A DNA stretch of 42,690 nt, taken from positions 1 to 42,690 of the forward strand of contig JANQRB010000071.1 of NCBI GenBank assembly GCA_028284775.1, read 5' to 3'. The position numbers and the translations under genes were made by a program. Of the stretch, positions 8,865 through 18,000 are shown in pieces (positions within the stretch are counted from its first letter, which is position 1; every line of letters starts with the position of its first letter). The notes beneath the pieces are model-generated. The model did no database searches and was not told the DNA's origin. It saw only the letters and a list, made by a program, of their open reading frames with translations. Origin of the DNA: Candidatus Kapaibacterium sp. (GTDB lineage Bacteria > Bacteroidota > Ignavibacteria > Kapaibacteriales > UBA7675).

Positions 8865-9626
8865 ATGTACAAGCACAGATACTACCTGCTGGCGCTCGTA
8901 GGGCGTTGTATAGTCATCGTGGGAATCAGCTGGCCGCTGAACGGAATTGCTGCGGCACAATGGCAAAGCAGCTTCAGCGCGGAAGGAATGCTCTATACCG
9001 GCACCGTCGAAATGGTCACCAGCACGCTGCGTGCCAGCGTGGTTCGCAGCGACAGCCTGCTGCGCAGCGAACTGGCGGGCGACTTTTCTTATGGAGAACA
9101 GTCTGGCGTCAAGGTACAGCAGGAGGGACGCGGCTGGCTGGACCTGACATTGCACCCGGACAATGTCGTCACGCCGGTGGGCGGTGGTCTGGCGGAATTT
9201 GTCAAACAGCGCTACGTCGATTTGCGCTGGTATGCCGGTGTCGGCGCCAGAGCGACGATTCTCAGGGATTCGCTGCATCAACTCGGGGCCGGAATGACCT
9301 TTGTGCGAGATGTGACCGAATACGCCGCAATCGTAAAGCTGGTCGCCGGAACAGATATTGAACAGGACTGGAGCCTGAGCATTGGAATTGACGGCATCAA
9401 CCACCTGACGGAATTTCTATCGCTGAGCTATGAAGTGATCAGCCATCACGATGTCGAGGATATCGACGACTACCGAATTAAAGCTTACCTGGCTCTGAGT
9501 GTTCCGCTCGCGCAAGTCCTGAATTTTACCGCCTCAATCACGACAAACTACGAGAATCAACCTTTTATTGAAGAAATCGAGGAAAACGATACGAATCTGC
9601 AGCTGGGACTGCAGGTGAAGCTCTGA
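8865..9626 (+). CDS. DUF481-family outer-membrane protein
   Basis: The 253-residue product begins with a basic, hydrophobic signal peptide ending near AAAQW (about residue 31). The rest is a run of amphipathic beta strands with alternating aromatic and polar residues and Gly-rich turns (FSAEGMLYTGTVEM, RYVDLRWYAGVGARATI, FLSLSYEVISHHDVED), closing with LQLGLQVKL, a hydrophobic C-terminal strand typical of outer-membrane barrels. This fits DUF481, the family of salt-induced outer-membrane protein YdiY. The transported substrate is unknown. A purine-rich AAGGGA lies about 11 bases upstream of the ATG. About 120 bases separate it from the ParA-like gene on the same strand, and nothing indicates a shared function. 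Confidence 0.7.
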   Translation: MYKHRYYLLALVGRCIVIVGISWPLNGIAAAQWQSSFSAEGMLYTGTVEMVTSTLRASVVRSDSLLRSELAGDFSYGEQSGVKVQQEGRGWLDLTLHPDNVVTPVGGGLAEFVKQRYVDLRWYAGVGARATILRDSLHQLGAGMTFVRDVTEYAAIVKLVAGTDIEQDWSLSIGIDGINHLTEFLSLSYEVISHHDVEDIDDYRIKAYLALSVPLAQVLNFTASITTNYENQPFIEEIEENDTNLQLGLQVKL

Positions 9627-9744
9627 GCCCTGTTGTCGCCGGCGGCCGGGTGGCTCCCCTGGGGCGCGGTGTAAATAAATTTCGCTTTTCTCTTTGTCTG
9701 CTGGCGCACTTCGTGTAATTTGAGCGGTTGCCAGAATTCACACT

Positions 9745-10710
9745 ATGACCAAAAACCGATATCAAATGACTGTCGCCGGGCTGGCGCAAACGCTCGGTAT
9801 GAGCGCTGTGGACGTAGCGAGCGCATCTGCTAAGACTGAATCCGGGCCTATCGACAAGCAGCCTCTGGCTCCTGCTAACGTTAAAGCATTGCTGCAGGCG
9901 AGAGGTGTCGACTACCGCTTTCGGACCATCGCTCATATCAATCTGCGCGGCGGTATTGGCAAAACCACTGCCAGTACGAGTCTGGCGCTCCGCGCTGCCC
10001 ACTACGGCTTCCAGACCTGCCTGCTCGATCTGGACCCGCAGGGATCGGCTTCGCTGGCCTACGATGCCTTGCCGGAGCCGGATGATCCCATCTTCTACGA
10101 TGTCTGGAGCAAGCCCGAAGACATGCTGACACCGGCCTTGCGCCAGGTCGACGATAGCCTGTATCTACTGCCCTCGTCACTGGAAAACAGTATGCTGGAT
10201 TCCGCGATGGCCAATCCCGGCCTGCAAAAAAATGCCGTCCGCAATTCTCTTGCGGTCCTGCAAGCACGCGGTTTTGATCTGGCTGTGATCGACTGCCCGC
10301 CATCGCTGGGGACGGCCGTGATTTCTACGATCTGCGCCGCCGACATTGTTGTGATTCCAGTCTGGAGCGACCCGTTTTCTCTTAAAGGGCTCGAGTTGAC
10401 CGTGGGCGAGATCCAGGCGATCTGCGACACCTTCGGCATTCCGGCGCCCGCGATTCGGGTTCTCTATGCGCGCTATGATCGTCGCGAACGCATATCCGAG
10501 CGGACACTCGACTATCTGCGGCAGCACTATGCCGACCTGCTGCTGCCTGATATCATTCGCACCAGTTCCGAATTCTCCAAGGCGCTCGCAAAGCGTCAAT
10601 CGGTCTTTGCATCGCGACGAAAAAATTCTGCTGCCGACGACTATGATTCGTATGTTCGGTCACTATTGAATATTAAGATTACCCCATCTAAGCCGGAGGA
10701 CCTTTCATGA
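9745..10710 (+). CDS. ParA/Soj-type AAA-like ATPase with substituted signature lysine
   Basis: The product is a 321-residue MinD/ParA-superfamily ATPase. The deviant Walker A is at residues 66-75 (NLRGGIGKTT): the P-loop Lys73 is intact, but the signature lysine that defines the family (KGGxGKT) is Arg68. Walker A' (LLDLDPQG) and Walker B-like VIDCPPSLG follow, and IPVWSDPFSLKGLE matches the ParA switch region. Residues 1-60 form an extra N-terminal segment (VAGLAQTLGMSAVDVAS) resembling the small helix-turn-helix of longer plasmid-type ParA proteins. No ParB or parS-like repeat lies next to it. Instead its stop overlaps the next start (ATGA), coupling it to a DUF697 membrane protein, so a positioning role for that partner is more likely than DNA partitioning (inference). 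No good Shine-Dalgarno element precedes the ATG. Confidence 0.85.
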   Translation: MTKNRYQMTVAGLAQTLGMSAVDVASASAKTESGPIDKQPLAPANVKALLQARGVDYRFRTIAHINLRGGIGKTTASTSLALRAAHYGFQTCLLDLDPQGSASLAYDALPEPDDPIFYDVWSKPEDMLTPALRQVDDSLYLLPSSLENSMLDSAMANPGLQKNAVRNSLAVLQARGFDLAVIDCPPSLGTAVISTICAADIVVIPVWSDPFSLKGLELTVGEIQAICDTFGIPAPAIRVLYARYDRRERISERTLDYLRQHYADLLLPDIIRTSSEFSKALAKRQSVFASRRKNSAADDYDSYVRSLLNIKITPSKPEDLS

Positions 10711-11756
10711 ACCCGAAACGCAGCCCGAACGATCAAGAGGATTCCAACAAAGGGCCGGAAGAAACGCCGAAGGTGCAGCGCCGCCGCCGCCGGCTTTACG
10801 AAACACCGGCCTCTCCCGATTCCGAGACGAAGCCGAAAAGCGCCAAAGCTGCTGCGGCCGAAGGCGCAAAGAGCAAGGCTGCCGCTGCTAAGACAACTGC
10901 CGCGAAAACCACGGCCGCCAAAGCCGGCGCCAAGCCTGCGGCCAAAACTGCCCCCGCCAAGACCGCCTCTGCCAAGACTTCTGCCGCGAGGGCATCGGCT
11001 TCCAAAACGGCGACTTCCGAATCCAAAGCTCGTGCAAGCGCCACTTCCCAGGCCGATAGCGCAAGCGCCGCAGACGCCAAAGCCGGCGCCAAAAAGGAAG
11101 CTCGCACTGCCGGTCAAACCGCTTCGGCAGATACGAAACAGGCTGCACAGGACCCTGGTAAGACCGGGCGCGAATCCGGCACCGGGCCGGGAAGAGCCGA
11201 GTCCGACGCTTCGCAGCAACATGAAGAACCGATCATTGAAGTTCAGGCGCGCCCGCGTGAAAGCGAAGAAGATCTGCGCGATCGCGAGTTCGGCGCCGAT
11301 GAAATCGTACGCCGCTCCGTCTTGTACGCCCTGGGCGCAGGCCTTGTACCGCTGCCGGTGATTGATCTGGCGGCGATTACCTATGTACAGGTCAAAATGC
11401 TTAAGCGCCTTTCCAGCTGGTATGGTTTTGAGTTTTCTGAAAACCGCGGCAAATCCTATGTGTCCTCACTCCTTTCATCCGTGCTGGCTACCTCGGCGGC
11501 TTATGGCGCGGTCGGTCGGTCGATCTCGCTGATTCCCGGGGTGGGGCGGGCCTTTGCGCTTGTGACGATGCCGGTCTTTTCCGGCGCCGCCACCTATGCC
11601 GTTGGCCGGGTGTTTATACAACATTTTGAATCCGGCGGCACCTTTCTCGATTTCGAACCGGAAAAAGTAAAGAAGTATTTCGCGGGTGTTTATAAACAGG
11701 GCCGGAGCTTTGTCGCGAATATGCAAAAGCAGGAACAGGCGCAGACTCAGACCTGA
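10707..11756 (+). CDS. DUF697 (YcjF-like) membrane protein with histone H1-like Ala/Lys-rich N-terminal domain
   Basis: Translation is coupled to the ParA gene by an ATGA overlap. Residues 1-40 are charged. Residues about 45-155 are low complexity, built from Ala, Lys, Ser and Thr with repeated AAKT/AKTA units, as in histone H1-like bacterial proteins. Residues about 180-330 are DUF697: VRRSVLYALGAGLVPLPV, YVQVKMLKRLSSWYG, FSENRGKSYVSSL, IPGVGRA, then FIQHFESGGTFLDFEPEKV. This part has two hydrophobic stretches likely to enter the membrane. YcjF-like proteins are often paired with GTPases; here the partner is a ParA-type ATPase. The Ala/Lys-rich arm could bind nucleic acid or another polyanion, possibly tethering the nucleoid or cargo to the membrane. 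That function is inference; the domain call is firm. Confidence 0.8.
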   Translation: MNPKRSPNDQEDSNKGPEETPKVQRRRRRLYETPASPDSETKPKSAKAAAAEGAKSKAAAAKTTAAKTTAAKAGAKPAAKTAPAKTASAKTSAARASASKTATSESKARASATSQADSASAADAKAGAKKEARTAGQTASADTKQAAQDPGKTGRESGTGPGRAESDASQQHEEPIIEVQARPRESEEDLRDREFGADEIVRRSVLYALGAGLVPLPVIDLAAITYVQVKMLKRLSSWYGFEFSENRGKSYVSSLLSSVLATSAAYGAVGRSISLIPGVGRAFALVTMPVFSGAATYAVGRVFIQHFESGGTFLDFEPEKVKKYFAGVYKQGRSFVANMQKQEQAQTQT

Positions 11757-11891
11757 TTGATGAAGCGCATTTGCGGTCTCACCCTTTTGTTTAACGCGGT
11801 GGAATCGTACAAAATGCGATTACGGACAGATTGATTACCAGGCCCGATGCACTGCTAACCAGAGCAAGTCAGGGTTAATCACATAAACGCA

Positions 11892-12014
11892 ATGCCATGC
11901 AGCCGCCCGGATTACGAGACTGATGTTTTTGACGAAGACGACGGCGAGAAGAGTCTCGGTGATGTGCCCGATGCTTCACTGAAGCCTTGCGGCGTGGAGG
12001 TATACATCTTATGA
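11892..12014 (+). CDS. Possible 40-residue acidic peptide overlapping the NRPS start
   Basis: An ATG at 11892 opens a 40-codon frame whose TGA overlaps the ATG of the first megasynthase (ATGA at 12011-12014), the pattern of translational coupling. The peptide is strongly acidic in its middle (VFDEDDGE), with eleven Asp/Glu against three Lys/Arg, and has two cysteines (3 and 33). The end is neutral to hydrophobic (CGVEVYIL). No Shine-Dalgarno site precedes it, and the GGAGG that serves the NRPS lies within it. It could be a leader peptide or a small cluster protein, or it could be chance. The order FDEDDG, SL, DVP recalls MbtH proteins, but it lacks their tryptophans and half their length. Confidence 0.3.
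   Translation: MPCSRPDYETDVFDEDDGEKSLGDVPDASLKPCGVEVYIL
11996..12000 (+). promoter_or_regulatory. Shine-Dalgarno site fixing the start of the first megasynthase
   Basis: GGAGG lies ten bases before the ATG at 12011. This argues against the longer in-frame TTG start at 11987. Confidence 0.7.
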
Positions 12015-15000
12015 ACAGTGGTCAGCCATCGATGGAAGATATGTCGGCCGAGCAGAAACGTGCTCTGCTGGAAGAGCTGTTGCGCAAAAAGACAGCTTCT
12101 GTGCAAGAAGCTTTTCCGCTGAGTTCCGGCCAACGTGCATTGTGGTTTTTGCATCAATTGGATCCTTCTGCCTCCGCTTACAATGTCGTGATCGCCTTGC
12201 GTATTCAGGACCGCGTCGACCATGCGGCTATGCAGCGGGCCGTCGAAATGTTAATCGGCCGTCACGCGGCCTTGCGAACGGTCTTCGAGGAGCGCGAAGG
12301 TAAACCGCTGCAGCGGATTCAAGCCGATTCTGCACAGTCTCTCCAGCGAATTGACCTCAGCGGGATGGCGGAGGCCGAGTTCCGGGATCGAATACAGGAG
12401 CTGGCGCGCGAACCTTTTAACCTGCTATCGCCGCCCTGGCGAATCTGCCTGCTGCAGCGCAGAGCAGAGGATCAGATCCTGCTGCTTTCGATGCATCACA
12501 TTGTGACCGATTATTGGTCGATGCTTCTGCTGATGGATGAGCTTGCGGTACTTTATCAGTCGGCCCTGGAGGGCGCCGAGTCAAGTCTGCCGCCCCCGGG
12601 TCCTGGATTTGACGAACACATTCGGCTGCAGCAGGCAATGCTGGCGGGCCCGCGTGGCGAGCAACAGAAAGCGTACTGGATGCAGCGTCTGTCGGGCAGA
12701 ATCAGTCCGCTCGACCTGCCGCTCGATCGACCTCGTCCTTCACAACTAGGATTCAAGGGCGCTACCTTCAACTTCAGCCTTGCTCCGGCATTGCTTAGCA
12801 AACTCAAAAAGATTGCGCGCGATCATGAAACAACTCTGTATGCCGTACTGGCCGGCGCCTACGCGATTTTGCTCTACAGAATTTCACGGCAGAATGATAT
12901 CGTGATCGGAACTCCGACCGCGGGGCGTGGCGATCGTCGCTTTGCTCGAACCGTCGGCTACTTTATCAACCCGGTAGTTCTGCGCTTTGCTCTTAATGGC
13001 GGCCAGGCATTCGGCAACTTTCTCGAAGGCGCATCGCGGATGATTCGCGAAGCGCTGGCGCACGGCGACTTTCCCTTTGCCGATCTGGCCGAAGCACTTC
13101 AGCCGCAGCGCAGCGCCGCCCGTTCACCCATCTTTCAGACGATGCTGGTGCTTCAAAATGCGGCGGGAAGCGCCGGCGGCGCGGCACTGCTGGCATCCCG
13201 CAGTTCAGAAGAGCCCTTGCTCTGGGGCGGACTGCGCAGTCGTTTTTACAAGATCGACCAGCAGGAAGGCCAATTCGAAATTGTACTTGAACTGACCGAA
13301 GAGAACAAAGGCCTGCACGGCGGACTTAACTACAATAGCGATCTCTTCGAGCCTGAAAGTATGGAGGGCTTTGCCCGACAGTTTCGGACCTTGCTGGCCG
13401 GCATCGCCGCCGATCCCGATTGTCCGCTGGACCGTCTGCCGCTGATGAGCGACGCCGAACGACAGGCGCTTCCCGTTGCCGGACCTGCCGGTCCCTCGTC
13501 CGACTTTGTTCCCTTGCATCGTCAGTTTGAAGAGTGGGCACGTCGTCGGCCGGATGCGACTGCGGTTATCCACGAGGGCAGGGAATACAGCTATCGTGAA
13601 CTGAATACTGTCGCGAACCGTGTGGCCTATCGCTTGCTGGCCTATGATATCAGGCCCGAAGAGCCGATCGCCATCTGCATCGAACGATCGATGACGATGC
13701 TTGCGGCAATGCTGGCGACGCTTAAAGTCGGCGCGGCCTACCTGCCTCTGGACCCGGGCTTCCCGCAAATGCGCCTGACCGCTATGCTGCGCGACGCCGG
13801 CGCCCGCCTCCTGATTGCGATGCCCTCCACCGCCGAACTTTTTGCTGATGAAGCGGTGGAATTGATCGATGCCGCCCAAGCTGGCAAGGACGATGCATCG
13901 GATCCCGATACTGTAATCGCACCCGACCAGTTGGTCTATGTTATATACACGTCGGGTTCCACCGGTAGGCCAAAAGCCGTCGGACTCAGCCATGCTAATC
14001 TTGCCTTTTCTACCGCCGTCAGAGTGCAGGCATATCCGGGAGCTGACTGTCGATTTTTGCTGCTGTCTTCCTTTGCCTTTGATTCTTCTGTCGCCGGCAT
14101 TTTCGGCACCCTGGCCCGCGGCGGTGCCATCGTCTTGCCCCGACAAAACGAAGAGCTGGAAGTCGATCGCCTCTGCGAGTATATCAAAAAATATGAAGTC
14201 ACCGATATCGTTTGTCTGCCCTCGCTCTATACCTTCTTGCTAGAGCGATTGGCTGTCACACCACCCGCCAGCCTGACAAACGTCATCGTTGCCGGCGAAT
14301 CCTGTCCGCCGGAGCTACCGCGCCGCCATCGGCAGATCCTGGCCTCAGTAGCCCTGTACAACGAGTACGGCCCGACGGAGGGATGCGTCTGGTGTACCCG
14401 GATCGAGCTGAGCGGCGAAGAGAGTGATCGGAGCGTCAGTATCGGACGACCTATCGGCGGCGTAGCGATTTACATACTCGACCGGCATTGGCAGCAGGTG
14501 CCGTCCGGTGTTCCGGGCGAATTATATCTGGCAAGCCCGGGACTGGCGCGCGGTTATCTGGGGCATCCGGCGCGTACGGCGGAGCGATTTCTTCCCAACC
14601 CCTTTGCCGCGACACCCGGTGAACGTCTCTATTGCAGCGGCGACCTGGCGCGCTATCGTTCCGATGGCCGCATTGAATTTCTCGGCCGCGTCGACCAGCA
14701 GATCAAATGGCGCGGGTATCGAATCGAGCCCGGTGAAATCGAGGCGGCGCTTGAACGCCGGCCGCAGATCACGCAGGCCTTTGTTCAATTGTATCCGAAA
14801 GAGGGCGCTCATCAACAGCTCGTGGGCTATTATGTGGCCGACCCGGCGTCTGACCTGTCATCGATCGATCTGCGCGCGCAGCTAATGCGTGAGTTGCCGG
14901 ATTATATGATTCCCGGCAAACTTGTCGCGATCGACCGGATGCCGCTTCTGCCCAATGGTAAAATCGATCGCGCCGCCTTGCCGATACCGACCGCGCCCGA

Positions 15001-18000
15001 TTCGCCGTCAGCGGCCGGGCGGCCCGGAAATGAAGAGGAACAGACTATTGCCGCAATTTGGTGCGCCCTGCTGCAGCGCGAACAGCTGGATATTCACGAC
15101 AATTTTTTCGATCTGGGCGGCCACAGTCTGTTGCTGGTGGAAATGCAAAGCAAACTGCGCGCGCATTTCAAGTCGGTTCCTTCGGTTGTCGAACTTTTCG
15201 GTATGCCGACGGTTGCCGCTCTCGCGCAGCACTTGCGCCGCCGGTCGGAAGAGCAGCCGAAGCCAGCGCCGCTTTCTGCGCGACGGGAAGCGCAGCCACA
15301 CGACAGGCTGCAGGATCAGACCATAGCTGTCGTCGGGATGGCCTGCCGCGTACCTGGGGCCGCAACGCCGGAAGAATTCTGGCGGAACCTGGCCGAAGGC
15401 AAGGAGTCGATTCGCTTCTTTTCGCCGGAGGAGCTGGCTGCCGCCGGCCTGCCCGCTGAGCTGATAGATCACCCCGATTATGTAGCGGCGCGCGGTGCGC
15501 TGGACAACGTGGAATCATTCGACGCCCAGTTCTTCGGGCTGAGCCCGGCCGAGGCGACGCTGCTTGATCCGCAGCAGCGGCTGCTGCTCGAATGTGCCTG
15601 GGAAGCGCTCGAACATGGCGGTTATTGCGGCGAGCCGTCGGGAGAGCGCATCGGCTTGTATGGCGGCGTCGGGATGAGCAGCTACCTGGTCAACAATCTG
15701 CTGGCCGACAGCTCGCTGGTGGAACGAACGGGGGACTACCAGCTGACCATCAGCAATGATAAAGACTTCGCGTCTTCCTTCGCAGCCTATAAACTCGACC
15801 TGCGAGGTCCGGCGATAACGGTCCAGACGGCCTGTTCGACTTCGCTGGCGGCCGTTCATATGGCCTGTCGCGCCTTGCAGAGCGGTGATTGCGATATGGC
15901 CCTTGCCGGCGGCGCATCGATTGTCGTTCCGCATCAGACGGGCTACATGTACCAGCAGGGAATGATATTCGCGCGTGACGGTCACTGCCGTCCTTTCGAC
16001 GCCGACGCCAGCGGTACCGTCGTGGGCGACGGCGCGGTGTTCGTGCTGCTGAAGCCTCTGAAGCGCGCCCTGGCTGACGGCGATTCGATCCAGGCCGTCA
16101 TCAGAGGCAGTGCCATGAATAATGACGGCTCCTATAAGATGGGCTATACCGCGCCCGGCATCGAAGGTCAGGCCCGAGTGATAGAAGCGGCCCTGGACAA
16201 AGCCGGTGTCAGCGCCGATCAGATCGATTATGTCGAAGCTCACGGCACTGGAACTACTTTGGGCGATCCGATTGAAATACAGGCACTTAGCCAGGCATAT
16301 CGCAAGCATACCGAGAGGCGGCGCTTTTGCGCGGTCGGGTCCGTCAAGTCGAATGTCGGTCATCTGAATGCGGCGGCGGGCGCCGCCGGTCTTCTGAAAA
16401 CAATCCTTGCATTGCGGCAGGGCCAGATTCCGCCTAGCTTACATTTCGAGCGTCCCAATCCCCAGATCGACTTTGACGACAGTCCCTTCTTTGTCAATCA
16501 AACACTGCGGGACTGGCCCGCGAAATCAGGGACGCGCCTGGCCGGAGTGTCATCTTTCGGCATCGGGGGCAGCAATGTGCACATGATTCTTGAAAAAGCG
16601 CCGCCCACAACGGCGATCGAGCCGGAGAAAACCGGCCTTTCATGGCTGTTGCCTTTATCGGCAAGAACGGAGAGCGCGGTCCGGCAGCAGTGTCTGCAGC
16701 TGGCCGACTACCTGAGCGCGCACCCTGAAGTGACATTGTCGTCTGTCGCGGCAACCCTTGCCCTTGGCCGTCGTCATCTGCCGGAGCGCCGTTTCGTGGC
16801 TGTCGGTGACGGGGAAGACCTTCCATCGGCCTTGCGCCGCGCCGCGCAGCAGGCCTCGCGCATCAGCGCGCAGGACGGTCGCGAGCCCGTGATGGCAATG
16901 ATGTTTTCGGGACAGGGAACGCAGCATCGAGCGATGGCCGCCGGTCTGTATCGCGGGAATGACGGTTTCCGGAAGCTGGTCGACGAGTGCTGCGGGGTCC
17001 TGGAGCCGCTTCTCGGCGTCGACCTGCGGACGCTGCTCTTCCGCAATGATTCTGTCGCGGAACAGAACGGACGCCAGACTGCTTCGCTTGATCAAACGGT
17101 GATGGCGCAGCCCGCGCTGTTTGTCGTTGAATACGCCCTTGCGATGACGATAATCGTGCTGGGGCTCAAACCCGCCGCTCTGATAGGACATAGTGTTGGT
17201 GAAATTGTCGCGGCCGCGCTGGCCGGTGTCTGCAGTCTGCCGGATGCGCTTGCCGTGGTGGCGCGCCGTGCGCAGCTTATGCAGGATGCGCCGTCCGGTG
17301 CGATGCTGGCCATCGAGGCTCCGGTAGCGGAGCTGGAGCGCTATCTCGGCGAAGAACTGGCGCTGGCGGCGGTCAATGCGGCCGGATTAACGGTGCTGTC
17401 CGGCCGCGAAGAAGCAATCGCGGCCCTGGCGGATGACCTGAAGCTGCGCTCGATCGAATCGCGGCGACTGCATACTTCACACGCCTTTCATTCGGCGCTG
17501 ATGGACAGCGCCGCCAAAGACTTCGAATCCTTTATGCGAAGCGTGACGCTGCAGCCGCCCGCTATCCCGGTGATTTCTAATGTGACCGGCAAACAGCTCA
17601 CGGCGGCCGAGGCATGCGATCCGATTTACTGGGCGCGCCACCTGCGCTCAACCGTGCGTTTCGCCGATGGCCTCGCTACGCTGTTTGCCGACGGCATCGA
17701 CACCCTGCTGGAAGTCGGCCCCGGCCGGACGCTTGCCACCTTCGCCCGACAACACGCGCAATGTCCACCCGGCGCGACGATTGCGACCACTATGCCGCGC
17801 CCCAAAGATGAAAGTAATGAACTGCAGGTCTTGTATTCCGGTCTGGGAACACTGTGGCAGCGCGGCGTGACCCTAGACTGGAGGACATTGTTGCCGGCTG
17901 AGATACGGCGCGTGCCCCTGCCGACCTATCCCTTTGAACGTCGCCGCTATTGGGCTGATCCGCCCGTCGAGACGAATGGCCGCCAGCGCGGTGAAGCATT

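Noticed and set aside
11892..12014. MbtH-like protein
   Set aside because: The FDEDDG...SL...DVP order is only suggestive; the peptide is 40 residues and has none of the three conserved tryptophans.
13205..14146. Long minus-strand frames inside the megasynthases (also 18-20 kb, 25.9-26.9 kb)
   Set aside because: All overlap continuous NRPS/PKS coding sequence and have low-complexity, Arg-rich or random translations.
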